Of a stretch of DNA of 44,212 bases, positions 34,349 through 42,711 are shown piece by piece (positions within the stretch are counted from its first letter, which is position 1; every line of letters starts with the position of its first letter). This DNA is from Candidatus Thermoplasmatota archaeon (GTDB taxonomy: Archaea > Thermoplasmatota > E2 > DHVEG-1), in assembly GCA_038884455.1 (NCBI GenBank), contig JAWABU010000012.1, forward strand, positions 1 to 44,212, in the 5' to 3' direction. The translations under genes were made by a program, and so were the position numbers. The notes beneath the pieces were generated by a model, which was given only the letters and a program-made list of their open reading frames with translations, had not been told where the DNA came from and did not search any database.

Positions 34349-34669
34349 TTAATCTAATTCTTTAACGAGTTCATTGATAACATCACTCATTTCCTTGAGT
34401 TTTGTTTTTAATAACGGGATCGCTTGTTTAACACTTTCCGTCGTAACCGCACCTTGAGGAGATGGCTCAATGAGCCCTTCTTGTTCTAAAATCCGTAACG
34501 AATATCGAACCATATGTTGTGGGTGTTTTGTAAGATCAGATAACTTAATAATTCCTGCAGGCTCATTTTGTTGTAACGTTTTTAAAACCTGTACATGCCT
34601 TCTTAAAATATCTAATTCAGTTTCTATTACATTAGTTAATACAAACCGCTCTTTTTTTTCATATTTCAT
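34349..34669 (-). CDS. Predicted winged-helix DNA-binding protein
   Basis: About 106 residues from ATG 34669 (MKYEKKERFVLTNVIETELD); in-frame upstream ATGs at 34684 and 34711 are less conserved in character. A helix with ILRRHVQVLKTLQQNEPAGI precedes a winged-helix motif (IKLSDLTKHPQHMVRYSLRI, then LEQEGLIEPSPQGAVTT), and the C-terminal helix LKTKLKEMSDVINELVKELD is probably a dimerisation coil. It resembles small archaeal HTH regulators that begin MKYEKKER; I recall the family but not a function. It stands just upstream of tRNA-Phe on the same strand and opposite nop5. Confidence 0.72.
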   Translation of the reverse strand: MKYEKKERFVLTNVIETELDILRRHVQVLKTLQQNEPAGIIKLSDLTKHPQHMVRYSLRILEQEGLIEPSPQGAVTTESVKQAIPLLKTKLKEMSDVINELVKELD

Positions 34670-34826
34670 AGTCAAAAACCCCATAACACTTGTAGACGTG
34701 TTAACACACATAATAAAATTCTACTATTTAAAACCTATTTTTTGAAAAATCAATACGGGCGACCGTCAGATTCCTACATCATCGAAAATTACATTAAAAG
34801 AAACTCTTTTCAGTTCATGGATACCT

Positions 34827-35702
34827 ATGTATCTCATAACAAAATGGTTTGGAGTATTCCTCTACCAAGAACAACAACTACAGAAATATATCTTGTTTCC
34901 AAACGATGATCAAGAACTCCTCAAACGCATGTATTGCATCGAACAAAAAGAACTCTTAAACGAAGAAAAAAAACTATTAAACACCCATCATAGTCTGATA
35001 ATCGTTCAAGAAAAACGACTCGCAACAGTCGGAGAATATGACCCGTATAACGCTTTTTTCCAAAAGATAACAATCAAACCAGAAGATTTCAATTTTAGTC
35101 AAGATCATCTCCACAGACTCATGATGAATCTTACAGAAAAAAAAATCAATAACCAATTACAATCAAAAGATCTTGAAATCATACAACTAGTTGAAACACT
35201 TGACGACCTTATACAAACAGCAAATCTCTTTTCAGAACGACTTGCCGCATGGTCGCTTTTAAAAACCAACGATTACAAACATAAATCCTTTGAGCAGCTC
35301 GCTGAAACAGTAAATGAAGAAATACAACGATTAGAACAACAGATTCAAACAGAAATGACCGTGATCGCACCAAACACAACAAAAATTATTGGTCCGCTCA
35401 TCGGAGCTCGACTGATTTCAAAAGCAGGAGGACTGCAAAAGCTTGCATGTTTACCTGCTTCAACGATCCAAATTCTTGGCGCTGAAAAAGCTTTATTCCG
35501 CCATAAAAAAGAAGGAGGAAAACCACCTAAACATGGTATCATCTTTCAACATCAACTAATTAATACGGCTTCCAAAGAAAAACGAGGCAAAAGAGCACGC
35601 ATTCTTGCAAATATTCTCTCAACAGCAATAAAAGCAGATGCTTTCACAAAACGTGATATCTCACATCAACTACTTTCACAGCTTCATACTAAACTCCAAT
35701 AA
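34827..35702 (+). CDS. Nop5/Nop56-like C/D box sRNP core protein (short form)
   Basis: 291 residues. The C-terminal Nop domain is unmistakable: VIAPNTTKIIGPLIGARLIS (about 181-200), then KAGGLQKLACLPASTIQILG, AEKALFRHKKEGGKPPKHGI, IFQHQLI. A helical region (about 85-180) corresponds to the fibrillarin/coiled-coil part. In archaea Nop5 bridges L7Ae, guide RNA and fibrillarin for rRNA 2'-O-methylation. Here it is shorter than the roughly 370-420 residues I expect and lacks the usual long Lys-rich tail. Fibrillarin, normally the next gene, is not adjacent: the following gene is convergent. It could be a second, reduced Nop5 or a lineage-specific short version. Confidence 0.9.
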   Translation: MYLITKWFGVFLYQEQQLQKYILFPNDDQELLKRMYCIEQKELLNEEKKLLNTHHSLIIVQEKRLATVGEYDPYNAFFQKITIKPEDFNFSQDHLHRLMMNLTEKKINNQLQSKDLEIIQLVETLDDLIQTANLFSERLAAWSLLKTNDYKHKSFEQLAETVNEEIQRLEQQIQTEMTVIAPNTTKIIGPLIGARLISKAGGLQKLACLPASTIQILGAEKALFRHKKEGGKPPKHGIIFQHQLINTASKEKRGKRARILANILSTAIKADAFTKRDISHQLLSQLHTKLQ

Positions 35703-35721
35703 CAAGTCAATTTAAAAAGAC

Positions 35722-35982
35722 CTATTGACCTTGTTGTTTTAAAAGCTCAAATTGTTCTGCTTGAATTTCTTTAATAATCTTCTCAATATGATGAATCGCA
35801 TGTAACAATTTATAGATCTCTTCATCTTCAGGAGACGGAGGAACTGCTTCTTGAGGTTGACCTTCCCTTTTTTTATGAAAATCAGATGCGATATATCTTT
35901 CTTTTAAAATATCTCGAGCTTGTTTTAATATTTTAACCTGCTCAGATAGTAAAGTCACATCTTTCATACGGATCCTGCTCAT
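35722..35982 (-). CDS. Small coiled-coil protein of unknown function (86 aa)
   Basis: Not recognised. 86 residues, two charged helices: VTLLSEQVKILKQARDILKE near the start and IYKLLHAIHHIEKIIKEIQA near the end, with a Pro/Glu-rich linker (PQEAVPPSPEDEE) between; probably an antiparallel helical hairpin or coiled-coil dimer. A GAGGT Shine-Dalgarno sequence lies 5 nt before ATG 35982, supporting it as real. Convergent with nop5, 19 bp apart. Confidence 0.6.
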   Translation of the reverse strand: MSRIRMKDVTLLSEQVKILKQARDILKERYIASDFHKKREGQPQEAVPPSPEDEEIYKLLHAIHHIEKIIKEIQAEQFELLKQQGQ

Positions 35983-36068
35983 GAAACCTCATTAAAGCTG
36001 GTATTCGTTATTCTGATACACAGTAATAAATATTCAAATAAATAAAAGATTTGGTCAATTTAAAAAAC

Positions 36069-36305
36069 TCATTTTTTCTTGATTCGATCAAACAAGATAA
36101 CAGAATTATATTCAATTCTTAGAATTCGATGATACGGAATCATCGCTGAGCTTGTTTCAAGAAAGGATTTACCAATAGCTTTAATATCAGTCCCCTGAAT
36201 ACTCCGAATATTTCCAGGAGCACCTCGATGCAGGTACCAGATTTTCACCTGATAAATATCCTGGGTCCATTTAATTTTATTTAATACATCACGAATATCA
36301 TGCAT
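36069..36305 (-). CDS. UPF0248 / DUF504 family protein
   Basis: 78 residues. Start IRDVLNKIKWTQ, middle KIWYLHRGAPGNIRSIQGTD and IPYHRILRIEYNSVILFDR match the archaeal UPF0248 (DUF504) family: 'RDVLN.I.W', 'Y.HRGAPG', 'IP.HRI..I'. A nucleic-acid-related role is often suspected for the family, but none is established to my knowledge. It starts 8 bp after the stop codon of the metallo-beta-lactamase-fold gene and is probably co-transcribed. Confidence 0.88.
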   Translation of the reverse strand: MHDIRDVLNKIKWTQDIYQVKIWYLHRGAPGNIRSIQGTDIKAIGKSFLETSSAMIPYHRILRIEYNSVILFDRIKKK

Positions 36306-36313
36306 ATAAATCG

Positions 36314-36964
36314 CTATTGTATCTTTGAAAGCATTTCTAACGCCTGTTGTACATGTTTATACCCATAGCGAAGGATATATTCCCCATGACCCGGGTATAA
36401 ATCAGATATCTCAAGAGCTGCTAGTTTTCTGATCGAACCGAATAACGCTTGTTTGTTGCCACCTATAAAATCATACCGTCCAAAACCACCATATGCAAAA
36501 ACAATATCTCCTGAAAACAAGGTTTTGCTTGTTTTTCCATAGAGACATAGTCCTCCTAAACTATGACCCGGAGTCGACAGAACCAAGTACTGCTCGTCAC
36601 CAAGTACTATTTGCTCTTCTCCATATAATGGATGATCCACAAGAATTTTTGGCATTTCAATTCCGAGAATATCTGCAAATTCACTAACCCCTGATTTTAA
36701 ACTTTCAATTGCATGAGCATGTGCAAAAATGGTAACTTTTTTTGGTAATGCTTGTAGAATGTTTGATACACCACCAACATGATCAAAATGCTCATGGGTC
36801 AGAACAATTTGGTCAATATCTTGGATATCAATATATCTTTGTATCTGGTCAAGCACATACGTTTTATTCATTCCAGTTCCAGTGTCTATAACAGTTGTTT
36901 TCGTACCAGGAATGATATACACATTTGAATCATATCCTTTTCCAGAAATAGCGTATACAACCAT
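36314..36964 (-). CDS. Metallo-beta-lactamase-fold hydrolase (glyoxalase II-like)
   Basis: 216 residues from ATG 36964 (MVVYAISGKGYDSNVYIIPG); an upstream ATG at 36997 would add 11 unlike residues. The zinc site motif is LTHEHFDHVGG (H-x-H-x-D-H), with STPGHSLGGLCLYG, LFSGDIVFA and the terminal LYPGHGEYIL supplying the remaining His and Asp ligands. This is the single-domain layout of glyoxalase II-like and related thioesterase/hydrolase enzymes. The substrate cannot be told from sequence. It is in an apparent operon with the UPF0248 gene. Confidence 0.9.
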   Translation of the reverse strand: MVVYAISGKGYDSNVYIIPGTKTTVIDTGTGMNKTYVLDQIQRYIDIQDIDQIVLTHEHFDHVGGVSNILQALPKKVTIFAHAHAIESLKSGVSEFADILGIEMPKILVDHPLYGEEQIVLGDEQYLVLSTPGHSLGGLCLYGKTSKTLFSGDIVFAYGGFGRYDFIGGNKQALFGSIRKLAALEISDLYPGHGEYILRYGYKHVQQALEMLSKIQ

Positions 36965-37104
36965 ACATATACGAAAGATGTAAGTACTGATAAGCATATC
37001 GTTCCTGTTTTTATATTATTACACTTAAAAAAATTCAAGAAACAGTAACAATTAAAAAGCAAGAAACTGTTTACAGGGTAATTCTTTGGGGAGTTTGAAC
37101 AAGT

Positions 37105-38172
37105 ATGGCTACTGATAATATTGTCCACATTGTTGGAACGGGAACTATTGGAGAGCCATTAATCGGGCTTCTCTGTGACGCAAAAGATGATCTTGGTATT
37201 GATGAAGTAACCTTTTATAAGCATAGTCCTACTCTTGAAGATCGACCAAAGATCAAAGGACTTATCAATCGAGGTGCAAATCTTGCTATCAGCGACGATA
37301 AAAAGAAAGAATTTCATGACCTCGGCATCGACGCTATGTACGAAGCTGAAGAAGCAATACGACGAGCATCAGTTGTCATCGACTGTACCCCAAAAGGTAC
37401 TGGTCTTCAAAATAAAGAAAAATATTACAATAAATACAAAAGCAAGGTTAAAGGATTCATGGCACAAGGATCAGAATTTGGCTTTGGAAAAATGTATGCC
37501 GTTGGCATCAACGACGAAGCGATCACATCGAAGGATCAATTTATCCATATCGTCAGCTGCAACACCCATAATATCGCGGTCATAATTAAAACGCTTGCTC
37601 TTGAAAAGAAAAAAAATCATCTGAAAGAAGGGCGTTTTGTCTGTATCAGACGAGCAAATGATATCAGTCAATCAAAAAGCTTTATACCCTCTCCAGAGGT
37701 GGGAAAACACGATGATCCAAAAATGGGTACGCATCATGCCGTCGATGTCTACCATCTCTATAAAACACTCGGGATTGAATTAAATGTTTTTTCAAGTGCA
37801 ATGAAACTCAACACCCAGTATATGCATTGCATCTGGTATGACGTAAAACTAGACCGAAAGATAACAAAAGATGATGTCATCCAGCGGTTTATAGATAACC
37901 CCCGTGTTGCAATCACCTACAAAAAATCAGCGAATCTTGTGTTTTCCTTTGGTCGTGACCATGGACATTACGGAAGAATTCTTGATCAAACTGTAGTTGT
38001 GATTCCAACCATTCACGTGGTCAACGACACCGAAGTCATTGGTTTTTGTTTCACCCCGCAAGATGGAAACGCACTGCTGAGCAGTATTGCAGCAACAGAA
38101 CGATTCTTATACCCAGACTCATATGAAGAAAAACTTCAATGTCTCGGTGCGTTTTTACTTCAAGAAGTATAA
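37105..38172 (+). CDS. gap: Type II (archaeal) glyceraldehyde-3-phosphate dehydrogenase homologue
   Basis: 355 residues. N-terminal Rossmann fold IVHIVGTGTIGEPLIGLL (6-23), VVIDCTPKGTGLQNKEKYY (90-108), the active-site segment IHIVSCNTHNIAVI with Cys152 (archaeal enzymes: V-S-C-N-T-T), and THHAVDVYHL corresponding to the S-H-H-A-K-D-V segment. The overall order fits archaeal phosphorylating GAPDH, which oxidises glyceraldehyde 3-phosphate with NAD(P) and phosphate. Differences: about 15 residues longer than typical, the first glycine loop reads GTGTIG rather than GYGTIG, and SCNT is followed by His. It may be a divergent functional GAPDH or a paralogue with altered substrate. It is a single-gene unit with its own terminator. 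Confidence 0.83.
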   Translation: MATDNIVHIVGTGTIGEPLIGLLCDAKDDLGIDEVTFYKHSPTLEDRPKIKGLINRGANLAISDDKKKEFHDLGIDAMYEAEEAIRRASVVIDCTPKGTGLQNKEKYYNKYKSKVKGFMAQGSEFGFGKMYAVGINDEAITSKDQFIHIVSCNTHNIAVIIKTLALEKKKNHLKEGRFVCIRRANDISQSKSFIPSPEVGKHDDPKMGTHHAVDVYHLYKTLGIELNVFSSAMKLNTQYMHCIWYDVKLDRKITKDDVIQRFIDNPRVAITYKKSANLVFSFGRDHGHYGRILDQTVVVIPTIHVVNDTEVIGFCFTPQDGNALLSSIAATERFLYPDSYEEKLQCLGAFLLQEV

Positions 38173-38214
38173 CCTGCCAAGAAAAACTTCAGTACCGTAC
38201 TCCCCCAGAACCCT

Positions 38215-38246
38215 AAATAAAGTGTTTTATTTGACTGCTTTTTTTT
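38215..38246 (+). terminator. Intrinsic-type terminator after gap
   Basis: AAATAAA-GTGT-TTTATTT (38215-38232) forms a perfect 7-bp AT stem, followed by GACTGCTTTTTTTTC. It lies 43 nt after the stop codon of the GAPDH gene. Confidence 0.5.
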
Positions 38247-38300
38247 CTAAAAAATGATGATTCTAAAAAAGGTAAAAAAAAGGAAAAAAGTGGAGTAGGT

Positions 38301-40211
38301 TTATGGGTATCCACCAAATTGGAGACTTGGATCACCAAGCAGGGTGAACGCCTCAATTGTTTTTCGATCGATATTATCTGTGTTAATACCACCAATGATG
38401 GTGATATAATCTGATATTGCTCGATCATGGCAATCTCCTGCTTTTGTCAGACCTTGAACAGTATACGCATGGTAGAAGCGTGGTTCAATCCAACCACCAA
38501 GACCTTCGGTTGTATGTTGATCAATATACCCATATCCTAGACTACTCATGCCAATCGTTCCGATGGATCCACCTTTTTTCTTAAGTAAAAACCACGATGA
38601 CCAGTCTCGAGGTACCCATTCCATATAGTAGAATCGATAGGAATTTTTTGAATGGTTTTTCCATAAGCCGAAATAACTCATGAACCCATAGGTTCTGATA
38701 CCGACCAGAATTTCTGACATCGTGGTGTTAAACTGGGCATTATGACATCCTCCAACGAGGACAAACGGTGTTTTTTCTTTGTTTGTTAATTTTTGGATAT
38801 GTTTTAAGGAAAGACCGTTAATCCAGATTTCTTCATCTTGGGGTGGATGGGTTGACCAGGTTGATGGATTTCCATGACCTGCAAAATGAACAAAACCAGC
38901 ACCCGCACTAATCGCTTCGATAACATCTGATTCTCCTGTTAACGTTCCTTCGGAAGTCCAGAGTTTTTCAACAGCATATCCAATATTTTGGAAGTTTGTT
39001 GCAGTAAGACCTGTCTCGATTTCTCCTTCATAGTATGGATTGGACGCTGGGAAGGTATCTCCAGCGATGCAAATCACTTTTTTAAACCATGACGCCGGTT
39101 TTTCGCCAGTCTCATAAGCAATAATCTTGTTGATGATGTTTTTTAATTCAAAACCATAATGGAACGACAAACGACCAACATGCACATCAGGATATCCATC
39201 GATGATATCTTTTTTAAAGTTGAGATATTCACCGAAAATCTGATTTCCGTTGGAATCCCAATCATCAAACGTCACATTTGATCCAACAATTTTGTAAATG
39301 TCTGCATAGTAGAGATCAGCAGCAAAGCCACTCTCCCAGCCATCATCATTGTTGTTTCTGAATTCAGGTACAATCCATTGTAATGTCTGCCCTTTGCGTC
39401 CACCACCAAGAAGAACATAGCTGATACCATCGATTTCAATAGCATCTTTAATCCGTAGTTTTATCTGCTCAGGCAGATTCCGACCAGTGGTATACGTTGC
39501 TTTAATGTTTTCCACGGTATCAATTATCGTCGCAATTCCTTTTGCATTTTTATGTGCAATCAACGGATCAAAGAGAGAGAAAAACTTCTCTGAAGTGATG
39601 ATCAGCATATTCGAACCTCGACCAGTAAAGTATGGTTTTTCTGGTGGAATATAGCTGACGTCAATGTCGATTTCACCTGAAGGAACATAAATAATATTCT
39701 GAGCAGGTGAATACTGCGGTGTTATACGTACGGTGAGATAGACAACATGATTATTGTTATTGTCAAGGCCGATACCTTGTGTTATGGTATAGGGTTCAGA
39801 GGGATAGAGATCGTTGCTGGAATAAACAGTAGCATCCATAGAAACCTGCGGAGAATACATATCTGCCAGTTCTTTGGATAATGGTACTTTGTGTGGTGCT
39901 GGTTCAAGTGGTGCAGCTAATTGATAAGGCTGCGTAGTATACTGAACTTTAATGTTGGAAAATTGTGTATTCGGTTCAAAGGTCTGTGACCAAACCAAGA
40001 CCGGTATCATTGGTTTTCCGGTTTCCATAAGATATGATGCTTGCTCAGGTATTCGAACACGCACAAATTGATCTTTGTGTTGTATCATTGGTTCCGATAC
40101 AAAAAGAACACCATGCGTTCTCTGAGTTTGAGGCGTATTTGGCAGTGCAACAGCTCCGAGTCCAGAAAGGACTAATATTCCTACTATAAGTATTGGTAGA
40201 ATATTCTTCAT
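38301..40211 (-). CDS. Secreted gingipain-like cysteine peptidase (family C25)
   Basis: 636 residues with a Sec signal peptide (ILPILIVGILVLSGLGAVA, residues 4-22). An N-terminal beta-rich propeptide-like region (about 30-190) precedes a C25 caspase-like fold (about 198-625): MLIITSEKFFSLFDPLIAHK, VLLGGGRKGQ, IDGYPDVHVGRLSF, then the catalytic His446 in FVHFAGHGNPSTW and catalytic Cys489 in FVLVGGCHNAQFN. The C-terminus (EAFTLLGDPSLQFGG) is the standard end of C25 domains. There is no visible C-terminal anchor. A TATA box (GTTTATATACT on the minus strand, about 40242-40252) and GGGG before ATG 40211 support the start. It is expected to degrade extracellular protein. Confidence 0.9.
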   Translation of the reverse strand: MKNILPILIVGILVLSGLGAVALPNTPQTQRTHGVLFVSEPMIQHKDQFVRVRIPEQASYLMETGKPMIPVLVWSQTFEPNTQFSNIKVQYTTQPYQLAAPLEPAPHKVPLSKELADMYSPQVSMDATVYSSNDLYPSEPYTITQGIGLDNNNNHVVYLTVRITPQYSPAQNIIYVPSGEIDIDVSYIPPEKPYFTGRGSNMLIITSEKFFSLFDPLIAHKNAKGIATIIDTVENIKATYTTGRNLPEQIKLRIKDAIEIDGISYVLLGGGRKGQTLQWIVPEFRNNNDDGWESGFAADLYYADIYKIVGSNVTFDDWDSNGNQIFGEYLNFKKDIIDGYPDVHVGRLSFHYGFELKNIINKIIAYETGEKPASWFKKVICIAGDTFPASNPYYEGEIETGLTATNFQNIGYAVEKLWTSEGTLTGESDVIEAISAGAGFVHFAGHGNPSTWSTHPPQDEEIWINGLSLKHIQKLTNKEKTPFVLVGGCHNAQFNTTMSEILVGIRTYGFMSYFGLWKNHSKNSYRFYYMEWVPRDWSSWFLLKKKGGSIGTIGMSSLGYGYIDQHTTEGLGGWIEPRFYHAYTVQGLTKAGDCHDRAISDYITIIGGINTDNIDRKTIEAFTLLGDPSLQFGGYP

Positions 40212-40449
40212 ATTTCATATCCCCAATAAATATTATACTCAGATAGTATATAAACTTACCGTTGATCTCCCCGCGTACGTACCAACTGAAGAAACGTACT
40301 TTAATCGACGTTTAACAGGAAAAAAGTTGACAAAATCTAGTTAAATTGGCCATATCATCGATAACTTTAATTTATTTCAACTATTTTATATAATATGATA
40401 AAAAATGTTGCATTTCATTTAAATATAAAAAAAGAAAAAAAGAGGGTAT

Positions 40450-40767
40450 TTATTTTATGATGGTAAAGATGATGAATTGAGTACCATCTTTGGTTTTTTC
40501 AACTGATTTTCCCTCAGCGCAGGTTGCTGTAACTAAGACCTGGATTGAACCAAAGCCAAGAATTGTTCCAGTTGGGCCAATCGCCTTTTCTTCATTGACA
40601 GCAAGCGTCTCAATTGTATCGGTGATGGTTTTGTTGATTCGTCCCAGGATTCCACCGGTGACTTTGATCGTCCAGTCAACATTGGTTGCTGGCGCATCTC
40701 CGGTATTCTTTAACACTGCTGCAGCTCCTTTCAAACCACCAGTAATTGATGTCACGTCCAGTTTTGG
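40450..40767 (-). repeat. 318-bp near-identical 3' module, copy A
   Basis: It aligns without gaps to 42394-42711; the longest identical run seen is about 65-70 bp (around 40685-40752). It encodes the shared C-terminal domain of the two Asp-box proteins; by eye the proteins differ at about 7 of 103 residues here. Confidence 0.85.
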
Positions 40768-42234
40768 CTCTGATGGCGGTGATGGCATTCCTTCAAGCGG
40801 TGAAAAATATATGTCTTTATCGGCATTTCGACTGTCTACCCATACGATGCCTGCTCGGTGAATATCAACAGAGTTTTCCGCTTCAACAACAGATCCAGCA
40901 ACATCGTTTATTTGTCTTGGAGTCGTCCATGTTGTACCATCATCGGTTGAATTCATAATATAAAGATTCCCATCATGAATGTATGAACAAAAGAGAGTGC
41001 CACCGGCATCGTAAATATCAGGGAATTTCCCACTTGCTATTGTTGTGATCGTCCAATCAACACCATCATTACTACTTGAGGCAAATTTCACATTTCCGGC
41101 ATCATCCATAAATACAATAGCAATATGTCCATCGTTTCGTCCCGCGATTGCTGGATTCGTTCCTTCTGCAATATACTTTTGATAATGTGTGTATTCGATA
41201 TCAGCATCGTTTGTATCCGTACCAACTACTTTCTTCCATACAATCTTATCTTGGTTATTTACTTTATCATGATATTGCCATGTAAGATGCATTCTATTAT
41301 TGCTCAGAAGAATATAATCAGGATCAATGGCTGGAGCTGTTTTTAAACACCATGTTGGAGCTCCGGGTCCTTCTCCTTGTCCATCAAAATAGGTAGCAGT
41401 ACCACCAGGAGGCGTCTGTCGAATATTATAATTTGTATACGAAGGACAATTTATGATATCATATTCATGACCGCCGATTGTTTCATGGAAATGATATACA
41501 AACATCTGGATGATACCATCATAGATTCCCACTTGATTAAAGCTATTTGGTTGATGGAAATAACCACCATCTGAAATAACTGCGTATTTTACTTCGGTTG
41601 TTGACTCCGGTGGATCTGAAACCCAATATGAGAACTCAGCATAATTTGGATCTTCCGGATTACCAGTAATATTAGGTATTTTATAAAATCCAACATACTC
41701 AGTTCCATCCATATCTTTTTGTAAAACAACACCAAAAAGTCCTTTGTAATCATTTGCTTCTGGTCCTTGGATTAATGCGATATCTGAAGAGAAAATATCT
41801 GGGACTTTTACCTGTTCTTGAGTAAAGAACGATTCATAAATAATCGCATGTTGTTGAAATTGATCTTGATCAGGAGGAGACGAAGAATACGTTATTCCGA
41901 TGTTATATCCTTTTTTATCGCCTTGATCATCAGTATCCTCGTTGTAATTTGTCCAGGTAATCACAATATGTCTCGTGGCATCTAATGTAATTGCAGGCGA
42001 TGTATCATCCCCATCCGATTCATACCAATCGGGAGAAATTAAAATATTCCCCGATGAACGTGCTATTTTTTGATAATTACTTGGACATACTTGTAAAGAT
42101 CCTAGAATATTGTTTTGATATTGTTTTTTAATTTCTTCTTGGTTAGTCATAGCGGTCGATGGCGTGATTAGAAGAGTCACGGCAACAGCAATAACTACAA
42201 TTGCTCCCATTATTGTCTTATTTTTTTTCTTCAT
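40450..42234 (-). CDS. Secreted Asp-box (sialidase/BNR-like) repeat protein, paralogue A
   Basis: 594 residues; signal peptide IMGAIVVIAVAVTLLITPSTA (8-28). The central part is a beta-propeller-like domain with Asp-box motifs SSNDGVDWT and STDDGTTWTTP and repeated ITWTN, WQYHD, SYIHDGNLYI strands. The last 100 residues form a beta-sandwich module (LDVTSITGGLKGAAAVLKNT onwards, ending TQFIIFTIIK) almost identical to the end of the neighbouring paralogue. No sialidase catalytic residues can be assigned, so a binding or surface role is as likely as an enzyme. On the minus strand a T-rich run follows the stop codon. A GAGGGTAGGT sequence precedes the ATG. Confidence 0.8.
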   Translation of the reverse strand: MKKKNKTIMGAIVVIAVAVTLLITPSTAMTNQEEIKKQYQNNILGSLQVCPSNYQKIARSSGNILISPDWYESDGDDTSPAITLDATRHIVITWTNYNEDTDDQGDKKGYNIGITYSSSPPDQDQFQQHAIIYESFFTQEQVKVPDIFSSDIALIQGPEANDYKGLFGVVLQKDMDGTEYVGFYKIPNITGNPEDPNYAEFSYWVSDPPESTTEVKYAVISDGGYFHQPNSFNQVGIYDGIIQMFVYHFHETIGGHEYDIINCPSYTNYNIRQTPPGGTATYFDGQGEGPGAPTWCLKTAPAIDPDYILLSNNRMHLTWQYHDKVNNQDKIVWKKVVGTDTNDADIEYTHYQKYIAEGTNPAIAGRNDGHIAIVFMDDAGNVKFASSSNDGVDWTITTIASGKFPDIYDAGGTLFCSYIHDGNLYIMNSTDDGTTWTTPRQINDVAGSVVEAENSVDIHRAGIVWVDSRNADKDIYFSPLEGMPSPPSEPKLDVTSITGGLKGAAAVLKNTGDAPATNVDWTIKVTGGILGRINKTITDTIETLAVNEEKAIGPTGTILGFGSIQVLVTATCAEGKSVEKTKDGTQFIIFTIIK

Positions 42235-42265
42235 AATATCATACCTACCCTCTTATAATTATATC

Positions 42266-42294
42266 TTATTATTATTATTATTTATTATTATTTT
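42266..42294. repeat. ATT/TTA microsatellite
   Basis: A run of TTA/ATT trinucleotides with one interruption, within the AT-rich promoter region upstream of paralogue A. Its length may vary between strains and could alter promoter spacing. Confidence 0.6.
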
Positions 42295-42393
42295 AATATG
42301 TTATATATAAACATTTCGTAAAAAGCCTGTTTTCAGGTCAACTCTGAAGAAAAAAAGAGAACAAAAAGAAAAAAAGAGGGTAGATGGTATTTT

Positions 42394-42711
42394 TTATTTT
42401 ATAATGGTAAAGATGATGAATTGAGTACCATCTTTGGTCTTTTCAACCGATTTACCCTCAGCACAGGTTGCCGTAACTAAGACCTGGATTGAACCAAAGC
42501 CAAGAATTGTTCCAGTTGGACCAATCGCTTTTTCTTCATTGACGGCAAGCGTCGCAATTGTACCAGTAACTTCTTTGTTAATCCGTCCCAGGATACCACC
42601 GGTGACTTTGATACTCCATGCGACACTAGTTGCTGGCGCATCTCCGGTATTCTTTAACACTGCTGCAGCTCCTTTCAAACCACCAGTAATTGATGTCACA
42701 TCCAGTTTTGG
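42394..42711 (-). repeat. 318-bp near-identical 3' module, copy B
   Basis: Direct-repeat partner of 40450-40767, in the same orientation and 1944 bp away. Divergence is sharply lower than in the upstream propeller-coding parts of the two genes, which suggests conversion or recent module spread. Confidence 0.85.
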
